From Acridotheres tristis (lineage: Eukaryota; Chordata; Aves; Passeriformes; Sturnidae), in contig CM072891.1 in the NCBI GenBank assembly GCA_037013685.1, positions 13,182,501 through 13,246,500 on the forward strand: 64,000 nucleotides of DNA. The letters are read 5' to 3'. A model generated the notes under the pieces. The model saw only the letters and a list, made by a program, of their open reading frames with translations. It was not told the DNA's origin and did not search any database. This document shows positions 1 to 14,222 of the stretch, piece by piece. The position numbers and the translations under genes are program-made. Every line of letters starts with the position of its first letter. Within the stretch, counting starts at the first letter, position 1.

Positions 1-652
1 TTGTTTACAGTGTAGCTTTCTCTGTTAGGTGGAAAAGTTATTCTAAAATCACACAAATATAAGGCAGACAAGTCACCCTAAAAGTATTCATTTTCTTTTG
101 TTGCTTTTTTGTCATACTAACAACACTCTATTTATGTTGGTGATTCCACTGTAGATATGTTACAAATTGGATTTTTGCCTCCTTTGGGTTACATTGCGTA
201 GATCTGAATCATGTTCTTCACTGCTTTCCAAAACAGAACTTCTCATTCTAGTAGTCTATCCTGTATTCTTGACTCCAAGATTTACTGCCTGCTATTCTGG
301 TGTATTAAATTCTGAGTTCAAGGGGACTCTGTTTATCAAGACATTGAGAAAATTGTAGAACTGCCTTGTGTCTATAATTTAGTATGTCACAACATATTTG
401 TCATGAGTAACTTTCTGAAGCTTTCTGACTTGTATTTCTACTTTTATTTTAGGACCTTCAGAGCTAAGATGCAAAGAATCAATAAATTTAAAAAATAAAG
501 GTAGATAGAAATTAGTCTTATTAAATAAATCCTCCTCTGCCACAGTGCAACACATCTTACAGAGGCACTGTGATTTAGCACAGGGATGATTCCTTCAGGT
601 TCTATTCTCCTCACTCTTTTTCAGCATTTCCTCTCCTACATAACATCCAACT

Positions 653-734
653 CTAAAAAAATAAATGCTACACTGTTCTGTGTATATCCAACAATAAAAA
701 AATAAATACTAGACTGTTCTGTGTATATTCTTGT
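653..734. repeat. Two-copy imperfect tandem duplication, about 41 bp period
   Basis: Two adjacent units share an A-run followed by ATAAAT and then the block ACTGTTCTGTGTATAT (starting near 672 and again near 713), which gives a period of about 41 bases. The copies differ at a few positions, so the duplication is not very recent. No gene is associated with it. Confidence 0.7.
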
Positions 735-1485
735 TTAGGTTGCCACCTTCTGAGAGGTGCCATATTCCTGCTTGCCTGACCTACTTCCTTTATGATGGTC
801 CAGGCTAGCACAAACATGTTTAATTTTGGGTGGGTGCCTCAGACTGAGCTCGGTGAGGGGGGGAAGCACAGGTGGGTTTGTCACAGGTGTGGAGGGAGAG
901 CAGTTCCTGCAGCACAGGGAGCAGGACCTGCAGGCAGCACACCCCTCAGCTGGTGATCCCACCTTGGTTCCCTGCAGGTGGTGACAACATTCCTTCTGCG
1001 CTTCAGTCTGGCATTTATGTGGCACTAGGAGTGTTCTCTGCTCAACTCTGAATACCCCAGCTTTACATTCTGTTTCTATAGAGCTAATTCTTATTGCTGA
1101 CTGAACCTTTTGGGACATTATATAGGAATACGAGACATTCCTAAGTGAAGATATGCTGCATTTATCACCCATGTAAGTGTGGGTAATACTGAATTTATCT
1201 ATTACACAAATTCTCTTGATTTAAGTGTACAGTTCTGCCCTTGAATTTAGTTCAGCTGTAACCAGAAAAACATAAGTCTGTAGAAATTAGCAATGAATTC
1301 TGCAGTTATCCGGTCTTATGTTCCAAAATTTTTGTCTAATATCTCTGTATACTGAGAGGTATTGAAATAGAACTTATAGCAGAAAAAAATAGGTTTTCTC
1401 TTTGGAGAAATGTCTTTTGGTTTTACTTAGCAAAAACGGAATTCAGAATGGAATTTTGAAATAATTCAAAATGCACAATGAGACC

Positions 1486-1530
1486 AAAAAAAAAAAAAAC
1501 AAAACAAACCAAAACCAACCCAAATAATTA
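1486..1530. repeat. A-rich simple repeat
   Basis: A run of 14 A residues is followed by AAAC/AACC-type sequence. It could be the eroded tail of a retrotransposed element, but no element body is recognisable on either side. Confidence 0.7.
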
Positions 1531-3599
1531 AATGGATAATCTTCTTGTGGGAAGAAGTAAATAAAAAAATGTCAGGGAACAACCTGCATGGGGACGAATT
1601 ACTTCCAGTCATACAAGTCTCTCATTAAAGCAGATTGTCCAAATACTGGGCTATGTGCTGGATGTTTCTAAATGGCAGAATATTCGTACAAGTTGCTAAA
1701 AAGGTTTCCCTCCTGACAACCTCGAGTAGGATGGAGATGTGAGATGGATGTCTGAGCAAGCAATTAGCATCCTTATTGCTTCTGTCTTCCTCGATAACCT
1801 CAGCATCATTAAAGGGCAATAACAAAGCAGATAAGTGTTATCCTTTGAAGACGCTTAAAATACAGGAGAAATAAAACAGAGTGGCAGAGTGACTACTTTA
1901 GTTTGCTTTGCACAGAAATTTGTTCACACTGAATAATTCACATTTGTGCAGTCACAACCTTTTCATGTCTCAGGAATCTTGCACAGCCTGCAAACAAGCC
2001 CGTTACATTAGAAATCCTTGACGCCTTGAAACAGAAAGGAAATCAATGCACTTGGGCAACGCATTACATTACAAGGTACAAGTCATATATTTTATAAGCT
2101 CATTATTGGCACAAGACCCATTAAAACATTTAGTAAACTTATCATGAGTACAGACTTTGCAGCTAACGTTATTTCAAGTAACAGGCTATTTTCCAGGCAA
2201 GGACTAATTTCTCTTGACAAATTTGGCGTTTTGCTACCTAGCAGTGAAGGATTTAGGGGAGTAAGCTTCACCACAAAGTTCCCTGTGTACACAAAGTAGC
2301 ACAGTCAGTTTCTCCTGCTCTTTAGGGCTTTTAATGGCTTCCCTGCTGTATCAGAATGCAATTTAGAAATGCTTCCACAGGACAAATTCTTCTAGCAAAT
2401 CCTTGAGTTTGCTTAATGGATCTCTCAAGAATGACAACTTTCCACCCTATTCCTAAGTTTTTACTGTGTTCCCACCCTTGTGAACACCAAAAAATGCTCC
2501 TCTTTTATTCCTATTCTCTCAAGGGTACTTTAAGCAATCTATTCAAAGCCTAACTGAAATTCAGAGGTTTAGAAATTAACTACTTGTTCATTCTAATTTT
2601 TATCTAGATAGACTTGTTGGACTGTGAACAAGTATCATTCTCTGCAGTGTATATCATCACAATATTAGCCATGACAATCCTGTGGGAAATGTTGAGCAAT
2701 GTCCAGTAAGGGGACCAGAGCAAAGCTAGGCATGAAAGGACAAAGAGAAGTTCATCTGGACTGCAGCTTCATCTGTGAGTGGAGAAAATTGAGGAATTCT
2801 TAGTGGTCACCTCTTGATTGTCAATAGCCTTTAAAACTCAATTTATCGTAACTTTCTCCATTGCCAAGTGGCATAAACAGCTCAGACAGCTCAAGGGACT
2901 CAGTGACAAACTATTGTCTCTTGAGTCTATGTTTGATGAATGGAAGAGTTCAGGGAGATGGGAGGGCAAAGTGACAAGATTTCAGGGAAATCATAGAATT
3001 TCATTTCAGGCTATGATGCACACTCCTAAGAAGGCTGAAAATCCCTTGGCAGAAAACAATCAGGCAAGAAAGAGGGCAAACCTGACAGCAATGCCCAGTG
3101 AAGCTGTCCTCTTGCATTAACCACAGCCTTCCAGAGGCTGAGAGCTCTGAAAATGGTCTGCTGGAGTCTGTGCCACTTGGAGACACAGCACTCGAGGAAA
3201 ACAGACAGCACTTCTGTGATGCCAGAAACAAATGGGTGGCACTGCCCCTGCCAGATTCTACACAATAGTCTGGGGGTAGATTCAGCACTTAAGGACTCTG
3301 GAAATATATGTAAGAGAGGGAAGAGCACATCAGGTTCTAGACTCAGAAGGAAAGCTGCTAGGAAGGGATCTAAGGACCAAGAAATATTCAGACAGAAGAT
3401 GAGCACTCAGTGTTTATTTTTCTCAGAAGTGAGAATGGAAGAAACCTTCTGTGCTTGCCTAATCAAGCTGGGTAAGCTTCAGTAAGTTGCCCAAGACTGC
3501 ATCCAGTTTGGTTATTTGACTGCTTTGAGTTTTGAATATTTCCAAGCCTTCCTGGAAACACATTCAATGTTCAGCTACAGCAGAAAAGTGTCATATTTT

Positions 3600-3760
3600 A
3601 CTGTCTCATGGCTTGTGCTCATTGCTTCTGGTCACTAGGCACTAAGAAGAGCCTGGGTACATCCTTTTAACACCCTCCCTTCAGATATTTACACATTTTG
3701 ATAAGAAGAGTCTTCCCTTCTCCAGGCTAAACACTCCTAGCTCCCTTCAAGGATGCCCTT
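3600..3760 (-). mobile_element. CR1 LINE fragment, antisense
   Basis: The plus strand carries the blocks GTGCTCATTGCTTCTGGTC, AAGAGCCTGG, CACCCTCCCTTCAGATATTT and CTTCTCCAGGCTAAACA in this order, ending with CTAGCTCCCTTCAA. These match, from memory of the family, the antisense of the chicken-repeat-1 reverse-transcriptase/3' region (typically 'CTTCTCCAGGCTGAACA...CCCAGCTC'). The element therefore lies on the minus strand. It is a short, diverged, 5'-truncated-type relic without coding capacity. Subfamily and exact ends need a repeat-library search. Confidence 0.85.
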
Positions 3761-6700
3761 GGTCGTTCTTGGCCATGGGTGGATAGCCCCAGGATGGTAA
3801 TTTTCTGGCTGGTTGGATAATTCAGCTCACCAAACCAGTGTCTTCTTTACCTTTCCTGAAGCACTGACAATTATAAACTCATGTTCCTAATAGCAGTAAT
3901 TTCTCCGATGTTTAGCTCACAAACTTGAGATTTAACTCTTCCTCATACTGATGGTTAGAAGGAAATTTTAGCACAGGTCAGAGTCACCAGAAAATATTTA
4001 TGGGGACATCAGTTGAGCCAAGTACTTATATTGAAAATATCTCATAGACAGACTGGACCCAGAGAATTGTTCTCTTTCCTTTTAAAGAGAAGCTCAGGTT
4101 ACATAGTAACACTGAATTTTAAACCTTATTACCCTGTAAAAACCTGACTGCCAAATTACTGTATTTTCATGGAAGTAGGAAGTATTAATGTAATTCCTTT
4201 AAACTGTTTTTCTTACATCTCTAATGATAATTTTAAAGTAAAATTTAAATTTAAATTAAATAAATTTAAATTAAACTGATGCTAACAGCAGTTAATCTCA
4301 AAGAGAGCATGACTGTAAGCACTGCTGCATGCAGTAAATCACATTTAAAGTGAAGTAGTTGAAACTGGGGCTAAGCAACCCCTCATGTAAAACATCAGCA
4401 ACTGTCAGAATTCTGTTTATTCTAACATTTTTTTCTCTGATGTTTCCAGCTGAGCTGCTATATTGGCTTGGCTATACTTAAAATTATTAAAATGTGAATT
4501 AAAATCAATTGTTAATAATAATTGTTAATATAAGCTATCACAAGCCCAGATTCCCACCAGGAATTATTCCAGAACATCTGAGTGGTAAGCTGATGCTTGT
4601 AGATAAGATTCTAGCATGGTTAGGAAATTTTAGCAAACAATTCTTTAAAAAGACACAGTCTCTATAGTGTTTTCATTTCCTGGAATCTTCTTGCTGAGGA
4701 AGATTTTGTTAAATAAGAAAAATGAACACTGCTAATTTACCTGTGAAGAATGTAAAAAAAATAAACCCAAGAACCATTGCATATGTATTGACCATATATT
4801 TTATATATACTGCTGCAACACAGAACTGCAATAGGACTCAAAGGTATGTCTAATTTTCAGCAAATGACTCATTCTTGCACTACTTTAAAAGAGTAGTCAA
4901 CTAAAATTTAAAAAAAATAGCTTAGAACCTCTGAAGCTTAGTAATTAAGATTCCCCAGAAACTGGTAGTTAGAGGAAGAAAAGTCTCAAGTGGAAGCATG
5001 GCTTTGAACCCAATATTTAGAGGCTGAACTGTAAGAAACTGAATATTTAATAATCAATTTTGTGGTTTTGTTACATTTTCACCTTTTTGGTTAGAAGCTG
5101 CCAAGGTAAAAAAATCACGAAACCAAAAGCTCAGTTTTAGAAATGTTCCTTTTCAATTGCATAACTGCTTCTCTTATATTGTCAGTTTTCTTGTCAGATT
5201 CAATTCCTTGGCACTAACAAGTCCCTATCTGAAAGCTGCGATGAAAAAAGCATCAAGTAACTGAGATGCAGATAGGAAATGGAGAATGGTGTAAACCTGG
5301 ACAACAATTCCACAAAGTCTATCTAGTGTTTCTTGGAAATATTTCAAGGACCAAAGAAAGACAAATTTAATTGAAAAAAAGGACAAAAAGACAGAACTAG
5401 AACAATATGAAGGGCTGGTCTAGTGCATCTGGGCAGTAAAAAGGCAGTAAAATCTTTGCCATCTGGTAAGGAAGAAGACAACAATAGTGGAACACAACAA
5501 TAGACAGACAACAATAGATAGTGGAAAACAGGAGGAACAGCTTAGCTTTAATTGAGACAGATCATCTCAAAAACTGACCAACTAAACAAAAACAAACAAA
5601 ACCCCCCGAATATCACAGATGCAAAATTCCTACAATAAGGAAAAGAACTCTACAGCACCTGCATGAATCAGTATTTGGTGCCAGTTTGTCTGGCACACCC
5701 TTGAATAAGATTAATCACTAAGGTTCAGTATTAAGTTAAATCTGATAAATTCAGCCATTCTGGGAACTTTCCTAGACTGACTAAAATTCTGAACATTTTG
5801 TCCAGGCTTGCACCACATACATTGTAAAACCTAGAATTAATTCTTCAAGAGTCTGCCTACTGCAATTGTTCTAAAGCCTTGTTTAACAAAGGGAGAAAAA
5901 TGTACGTGTTCCTAAGGACAGCCAAATCCCTGGAAATTATGTAAAAGGATGAGATGCATGAGAGAGGGAGGGAAGTGTGCAATTAGCTGTTCTCTGAATG
6001 ATCCTGAGCAGAATGATTTGGGCTAGAAGACCACGGTGCAGCCCTTCACAGTTACCCTCAGCAGGCACAGGGCTGTGCTGAGCTCCATCACAGCCTGGCC
6101 TTCAGGACAGTGCCATGCTGTGCCTGTCCCTGTGCCACGGGAAAACTCATCCAGCTCACAGAGATTGGGACCTGCAGGCAGAGCCAGCTCAGCCCCACCT
6201 GCCTGTCCTTGCCTTCCTCTGAAAACTTCAGCAATGAGTCCTCATGAAAACTTTCTGCAGAAATGATGAATAGAATTGTTTTCTTTGGTGAAAATCCTGC
6301 AAGAGCTCAAAGGCCAAAATGCTGTATGATCTTTCCATGATGCTGTACAGCTCAGGGCTCCCAGCATCTAAGGGGGTGTAAAATTATCTGTATCGTCCTC
6401 TCTTTCTTGTGTTAGTGTGAATGAAAAGTGTTTTAAGAGATACCTTGCAGAGTCTGAGCCCTTTTCCTACTGGGATCATAGTGAAAACCAACACCTCCTG
6501 GGGAATAACTAAGAATACATCACTGAGAAGGTGGTAGGTCAGCAGGGAAACAGGTTTGTTTAAGGATGCAATTAAATACTTATTATAATGCAATATTACA
6601 TTTAAATTAAAATTAACTGCCTTCAGGATAGCTAAAATCACTTCAGAGAGGTGACAAGATGCCAACATTTCCCAGTTCCACATGGAATTACTCATGCTTT

Positions 6701-8400
6701 CAGCACACCTAAATCTCAAGTTTTTCTTTGTTTAAGAAAAACTTCATGTGAAACTCATCACTAAAGTATCATTCACCAGTAGATTGATATTGGCTCCATC
6801 AGGAAAACTGCAATGCATATTGTCAAGAGAGAGGGAGGGAGGCAGAGAGCCTTTGTCCCTGCTGCTTATAAATGAACAGCCCAATCTAGAGTCCACTCAG
6901 GATGGCACTTTAGGAATTAAAAAATACCATGTTTTACAACTGGTTGCTTACAGGACTGTGTTCCATGCTTCTTCCTCAATGGCTCTGTAACTTCCTGCCA
7001 GTTCCTTTTCTGCCACAGGCCACATTATCCATTTTTCTTTTTTTGCAAAGTGATGATGTAAGACTCAGTCTTTTGATACTTGGAAACCTTCTGTACATGC
7101 CTGCAGCAGGCAGCAAACCTGAATATGTCTGGCAGAAAATGCAAGGCAGAAATGCATCTGTTCCCCAGTTATAAAGTGGCTTCTTTCTGAGGGACTCCCA
7201 GCTCATTTCTGTGTCAGGTTTTGCATTCCAAAACCTGCAGCAGTTTTCTTCGCACTAAATATATTTTAAATAATTTTAAATTTAAACTCGTGTCACTTTG
7301 GCATGATGGATACTTTTTTTCTTCTCACAGCCATTAATTTTATTTTAAATGTTTTTCAGCCTGTCCACTTTTCCTTTTATGCAAACACGTTTTTTCATCA
7401 AAAGGTTCCATTAAATATTTAAGTATCCTAATGATGTTAATGCAAGTCTAGGAAGATGTAGGCAATGCAATTGCCCAGGGCTATACCAGAGCAGCATTTC
7501 AACTATGTGGTTCAGACAAATCTTGCACCCTTCCACTCTATAGCAGCTTTCAGAATAGAAGTCTAGGTCTATATCAGTTTTCTAAGTGTGAATATTACCA
7601 AACTTGGCCAGCATTTGGATACAAGTTCTTTGGATCCAGCAGTTTCTATTTCAGTATTGAATTCATCAAAACTCTGGAAACACAAACTCGTGAGCTTTGA
7701 GAAGTGCACAGTGCACATCAGGCCAACACTCCAGTAATTTGTTTGTAATTCTGTATTTAGTGAGAAGTGATATGCCCTTAGTGAGTAACCATATGCCCTT
7801 TCAGAAACTGGAACCATCCACTGGACACAGCATTCCTTTTAACAATATTTGCATTACAGCTTTTGTAGCATCCCATATGGCCACCATCAGGGTCACCTTG
7901 GGTTGGAAATGTACACTGAAATCTGCTTCTTCAAACGATTTTCTTATTATTTAAACAGGCTGTCTCCTGTCTGTGGAATCAGTTCATTGACTACCTCACC
8001 AAAAAAACAGCTTTTCACATACTTCCCCAAAAATGAATTCTAAATATTCTCAGTCATTTAAAAGAATCACCAAATTACTAAGCTACCAACAGTATTGTTT
8101 CCTTGCCCAGCAATAATTTTCACAATATCTGTTGCTGTGCACACTAAATTGCTTCTGAGTTTCAGAGCTCAGAAAGCAATTTAGTGAAAGCAAAACTTCA
8201 GCACACTCAGTGCTTCTGAGCTGGTGCCCCTAATGAAGCCAATCACCACTGTAATCTGGGAGGCTCTTCCCATAATTTTGAAAATCACAGATAAAAATAT
8301 ACACCTTGATATTATACCCTGGTCCTTCATTTCTTGATCTCAGCTTTGAGTGTGATGCCCTTTGAGGCTGCTCCCAGTTATTTTATAAAATAGTGACGAA
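3761..8400. other. Intergenic DNA, no gene seen
   Basis: AT-rich sequence without a recognisable exon, RNA gene or full-length element. It holds an A/T-rich low-complexity tract at 4229-4276 and a cluster of imperfect GACAACAATAG direct repeats near 5475-5520. The short open frames, including overlapping ones at 6929-7206, have no family resemblance I can name. Confidence 0.55.
4229..4276. repeat. AT-rich low-complexity tract
   Basis: Iterated AAATTTAAATTT-like sequence made of A and T with almost no other bases. Self-complementary and able to form short hairpins, but typical of neutral AT-rich DNA. Confidence 0.75.
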
Positions 8401-8430
8401 ACAAATCTCTCTATTTATGTGCAAGTACAC

Positions 8431-8500
8431 ACAAAATCACATATACACACATATATATACACTATATGAATATATAAAAGCATATTTATATATATAAGCA
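8431..8500. repeat. TA/CA-rich simple repeat
   Basis: Mixed (AC)n and (AT)n dinucleotide sequence: ACACAAAATCACATATACACACATATATATA followed by more TATATA blocks. A degenerate microsatellite. Confidence 0.75.
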
Positions 8501-9278
8501 TACCTCTGACACAAATGTCTAGCTGCAAAATTTGACTTTTCAGAGGCTGGCTCAGATCTTTCTGTGTTTAAATACTCTCCCACACTGAGAGGTGGTTTCC
8601 AATTAACATATTTAAACCTTGCATTACTACTGGGTACACTTGCAAGGTGTTTCATTTCCTCAGGATTAGATTAAACACTTTGTTCAGAGACAGTGGAAGC
8701 AAATTCTGCTTCCTGTTTAAAGACTTCTGTTGTTGCCTTGATGCAGCATGATTTTTTTGTTGCTCTGCACTGATCTTCTCAACTCTCCAGTGTAAGACTA
8801 ACCAATCTATCCAGACTCCTTGTCTGCCCCTTCCATCTTTTCACCTGAAACAGGTTTTTACTTCTGCTATGGACTGTGACCAGTTTTCAGTTCAGGCAGT
8901 TGTTGTACGATTTCTTGATCACAACATATTTTTATTCACTCAAATTCTACAGTTTATCTAATTTTGTATTAATTGACTGACTAATGGGTGAGTATTCAGG
9001 CTTGCCCAAAGGTTAGCTGTTTCTCAGAGGTGGTACTGATGCCTTCCTTTGGGTCACAATGCTGGTCCTATGCAGATTTTCAACCACAGTGAGTATGGTT
9101 CTGGCTTTTGTTTCTTTCTCCCTGCTATATTTTGAACAAAGTGGCCATGATATAGTGCAGTGTTGTGTTCTCTCTCCTTCACTGTCTCTCACAGAAACAA
9201 ACGGGAAACAATTTTTCTATACGCCGGAATTAGAGGATTCTAGAAAAAGAAAGTAAGAAGCTGTTCTAGTTTTTAAAT

Positions 9279-9332
9279 TGTTATTATTATTAGTAGAGTA
9301 GTAGTACTATTAATAGTAGTAATATTCTATTT
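9279..9332. repeat. Degenerate trinucleotide repeat (TTA/TAG)
   Basis: TTATTATTATTAGTAGAGTAGTAG followed by further TAG/TAA units. A degenerate microsatellite with no gene at it. Confidence 0.7.
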
Positions 9333-11036
9333 ATGCAGTAGTTTTATCATATAATGGTGTATTTCTTTTAGCAGCTTCTCCCTTCCCCTTTATCCTGTCC
9401 TCTTATGCTGCTCCTGTAGTAAAAAAATAAAAAAAGGAACTGGGAATGCCCGAGAGAGTCCTGGCACCAGCCCACCACTATGGGAGAGGAGATTTGCTGT
9501 AGGGGAAGCAGACCTGTGCTAGGAATGAATCCTCATGCTCCAGTGATGATAACTGAAGTTATTTTCAGCAGAGCTGTTTCTCACGTTCCTTCTTTGCTAC
9601 TTTGCCACGGGGGCTAGCCAGCCACTGGGACACGTGGCATCTTCTCTGGGCTGTGAGGAAAAGAGCAGATGCCACCACTGGTTTTCCACTGGGACTGAAG
9701 GAAGTGCTCAGTGAACAGAATGGTGCTACCTAAGGCAAGTCATATATTGTATTGAGAGGTAACTGCCACTCCTTTCCTGTCTTTCATCAGTTCACTCTAT
9801 ATGAAATAATAAAACTGCCAACAATTTACATGACACCTTCCATCTTGAAGCATCCCAAAGCTTTTACAGAGATCAGTTTTCCCTGCTGTTAAAACACGAC
9901 AATCTTTAGCATACAAAATTCCAGGGCAGGAAATGGAACACTAACAAAAATCCCATACCCAGACTAGGCAAAAGTTTACTGTTTGGGGAGAAATAAACCT
10001 CTGAACAACCCAAAAGAGCTGTCCCAACCATGTGCTTCAAAATTGCTCTTGAAACATCTACATTTTGGAAACAAAAACATATTCAAGCTTCATAGCCTAT
10101 CTTTACTTAGCCTGCCAGAAAACTATTTCATACTTTGTCTTTTTGATGAACCAGCCAGGAAACTGTGTCAAAATAGACAGCCATTTGCTAACAATCCATC
10201 ATTCAGTCAAGGACGATATGCAGATGCTTTGTACATAAAGTAAGAAGACACCCATCATTGCCCTGAATAAATTACAATATAAGCACAGAGATAAAGCAAT
10301 GCCAGTGGAAAGAGAGGAGGAACAGCCAAAATATTTAAATGCTGCAAAAAACATGATGGGTACCAAACTATTCCTTAAATTTAGAGGGACTGCCACAAAA
10401 TAGAGGCATAAAAAATATATATGTTTACCTGCACTAGGCTCTATTTGATCGTTACTCTTGTGGATTGTTTCTATCTTATTAAAACTGAATGTTAGAAATT
10501 GAAAGGAGACCATGAAGATGTAAAGATTATTGACACAAACTACAAGATGGATTAGCATTGGTGAGAAAACCAGGAAAAAAAAGGAGATAAAGACATTTGA
10601 GCAAGGAAGAAATAGCCTATGCAGCATGACAGGCTCAAGAGTCTAGGACCACAGAGCTAGTAAAAGCAAGGGAAACAGTATTTCATACCCAAGTAGGCTA
10701 GCAGGGATACCTTTTCAGGTGTTTGAACTCATCTGTTTATTCTGTTTCTGAGGCAATGTCTTTAGAACTAGGTATTTGTCACCTGAAAGGATTTATTAAC
10801 AATCACTTAAATTCTGCTATGACTAAACTGTTTATTACAGAAGTATTAGTGTGCTATGCTATTCCAATTTAGCTAGGTGAAGTTCTTGCTCTAGACCTAA
10901 AGGATGAAAAATATGTAGGAAATAAACTCTCCCACCTGCAATATACGAAACAGAGTGGTAGGAGATGTCTGCATTGGGAAATTGGATTCCAAAAGGCTTA
11001 AAAAACATCTTTCTGCTATTTGATAATTATGAAAAC

Positions 11037-11069
11037 TTCTTTTTTTTTTTCTTTTTTTTTTTTTTTTTT
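11037..11069. repeat. Long T homopolymer with a C interruption
   Basis: A run of more than 30 pyrimidines, nearly all T, ending at 11069 and interrupted by single C residues. Read on the minus strand it is an A tract and could be a retrotransposon tail, but no element body was recognised next to it. Confidence 0.8.
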
Positions 11070-14000
11070 GAAAAACGGCATCAGTAACATGCTGATGTTA
11101 CAAGCAGAACGTATCACTGTAATAATCTGGGGAAATCATCTTTTCACTCGCTGTGCTGGTGGTGCTGAAGTTTAAAGCTCTGCTGCCATCTGCAGGGTCT
11201 GTCCTTCCTGCAAACTCTGGAAGCTTCCCCATGGGAATCACACTGCCATCAGCATGTCACACTCCATCATCACTGCTCTTTTGTTTATACCGCCCTCACT
11301 TGGACCAAAAAAGGCCAAATAAATTCAAGGTTAAACTGTAAAGAAGTCAAAGATAAATTGGGTCTGTACTTAGCAATTTATTACAATTGCCTTTTTCTAG
11401 ATTATGTCATGTCTATAATCTTATTTCTAGTACGGCAAAATATATCATTACCAATTATGAAAAGTCTGCAAACTGATCAAAAAATTAATTTATTTGAACT
11501 TTTGCTCTATAAAGAGAGGCGTGATTGCTTCTTAACATGGAATAATCCTGCTCTCAGCCAGGTGATCATCTTCAACAAGTATCAGTCCAATGTTTTCTTT
11601 AGACCCCTTTTTATTATTAGCCTACTTTAAAAAGCCCTTCATATCTGACTCTGGTATGAAAAACTGACCAGTTTCAACTCTTATTGAGCTTTGGCTTTTT
11701 ATGTCTTCTCCCGGCATATACAAACCACATAGTCTACAAATTTATTGCTGGTAAGAAAAATAAAGAGTTCAAATATAAAGATGAGGATGATTTTCAGATT
11801 TGATCCCTCTACATGTAAATTCTAAGAGCAAAATAAATGAGATACAGTGAGCACACTCTTGCATTTGCAGAGACTAAGCAAACTTCTACCTTTCTTTTCA
11901 CCTGAAAGTGCTGGCCCCCAAGGGACCCTTTTACCAAGCCTGAACAACGGCACTGGAGAGAAATAGATTTATTGCTGACCCCATCAAATTTCTGACTTAC
12001 TTTTGGCATCTAACAGATTGATTTGTTTCTAATTTGCAGAGTTCAGTTTCAGGTCATTTTCTGATTCCTCTTGATTTTTTTATTTTTTTTTTTGGCAGGG
12101 TTCTCTGTACTACATTCAGCATGAAATCACTTTGATAACAGAAATAACTAAATATTTAGGATAGACAGACAAGATTTTTCTTTATGTGAACTAAAGGCAA
12201 GGTTAAGTTATCCTCACCTTCAAATTTGTTTTTCTGGAAAGTGCTTTGCTTCTAAAAGTGACTGATTGTGTGACAGCAGCATTTGGCTGACAAATGTCAG
12301 TCCTGAAAGTATTTGAGGTTTAAAAGGGTTAGAAACTAGCATTGATATTTTATTTCCAGATTTGTTTCACGTGATTCAATCATTAGACACTGCAGTGACT
12401 GCAAGAGGGCCATTATGTGACACTTGTTAGGGAAAATGGGAAGCAGATAGTGCTGGAAATAGGCTGAAGAAAAAGATAGTCTTATGATTTCTGCAGGTGA
12501 CATGAATGAGTGGTTCAGGTTATTCAAACAATCACCATCAAAGGTATCAGCAAAAACAGGTTTAATATTAAAGTGAAAGCACAACAAGGTTTGTTGGCAA
12601 GGCCCACTCTACTACTTACTAGATAGTTAAAGGACAAAGAGAAAAATTGGACTAATATCTAAAACAATCAATCTAAAACTAAAATCAGCCAAATATTATC
12701 TATGCAGAGGCTGGGCATGGCAAAGGGTAAGGATAGAAATGCTGAAGGATGAAAAGGAACAAGGAGAGCCTCCCATTGAGTCACAAGGGTCAGCGTAGAC
12801 CTCCTTACTAAACTTCACCCTGAATTTGAACAGCAGTTTAGGCTTAAAGGTTTTAACAGCACTACACCTTAACAGCACTCAATCAATAGCTAAATTCAAA
12901 CAATTTGGCACAATATTAATATAAAATTTACTATTGCACAACAGTGACTCATAGTTCCTTACAGATGTAAAGTTCTAAGGAAGCTCAGAAAGCAACATTC
13001 ACAAGTACATTTGCTACAGCATATTCACACCTGCACACATGCAGAGCCCTAAAGGAGTATGTACAAGGCATGTACCTGTAAAAATTCCCCTGGAATTCTG
13101 ACAAATACTCACATCAGATGCCTTTGCACCTTCTCCATGGGCAAAGGGTTGAGCCTCTGGGAGTGGGGGTTTCAGCCCATCACGGGCACTCAGTGGCAGC
13201 ACTCTAAGTATACCAGATTTGAGGGTTCTCTGGTTCTAAGAGCTGTCCCAGTGAGGAGAGGATTGCTGGTGACAGCCCACTGCAGTGCAGGAGGGCACAA
13301 AGGGTCTCACTCTCAGGACCACAGCTTACAGGGTCCCATGACAAATGGCTTCAGTCACAGTGATTTTCCATCCTGACCACAACTCACGCTGGTAATGTTC
13401 TTTAAAGATTCGACAACAAAAACGTTATTCCACTGAAGTTGTTATTCAGGCAAGAAAAAGAAGTTTCCAAAGCTGTTTGTTAAGAAACAGAAGCTCTGCA
13501 GGCAGCTGCCAAGATGTTGGGAGCAAATGCTGTTTCTGATAAGCTCAGGGTTGAACACAAGTGCTGCTCATCAAGGCCAAGCCCTAACAAGGGTTTCTGA
13601 GATCATGGTGTGGCCTGAGGAGAAGGGTGGGGTGTGTTGCACCACCACAGCAGTAAAACTACACTCTGAGAAAGAGATTTAATCCCAATCTTTGCCATAA
13701 AATTACTAAACAGTACTTAGCAGTTATTTAAAACAAAAATGACCAAGTTCTCTAAGGCAAGGAGATATTTTTCCTCCAACACTGTGACTCAAAGCTAACA
13801 AATTAAATGAGTACATAATCAGATCTTTAGCCACAGAGGCAGATACCTAGAACAAGCTAGGTGTGACAGGAGATAATGAGGAGCATGGCATAATCCTGAG
13901 AGGATTTACAGAGGGTAAGATCAGACAATTGCTAGCTGAGGTCTACCCGGACTAAAAATGCACACACTGCTGAGCTGGCCCCTCCACTGAGCTCTGCACC

Positions 14001-14205
14001 CACTGCATCAAAGCTGACAGACTCCATGGACCTGAGCTGACTCTTCACAACCTCTGAACGGGTGTCTCTCCATCCTCAGCATCGTTGATTTGCAACCCAG
14101 ATAAATCATCATCGTTAACAACTGCACATCCAAGGATGCTCAATTTGTCCCCATATCCAGATTCCTTTTGCCTGAACCTTCATTTTTCTACACTCTCTGC
14201 TGCAC

Positions 14206-14222
14206 AAAATACACACACACAC
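14206..14222. repeat. Short (AC)n microsatellite
   Basis: About eight AC units (ATACACACACACACTC). Short and unremarkable. Confidence 0.7.

Larger units (their letters stand above)
1..3599. other. Intergenic DNA, no gene seen
   Basis: AT-rich sequence with only short open frames that resemble no protein family I know and lack a consistent exon structure. It contains an imperfect tandem duplication near 653-734 and an A-rich tract at 1486-1530, listed separately. The longest frames (735-1172 on the minus strand, 3026-3406 on the minus strand) overlap frames on the other strand and look like chance. Confidence 0.6.
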
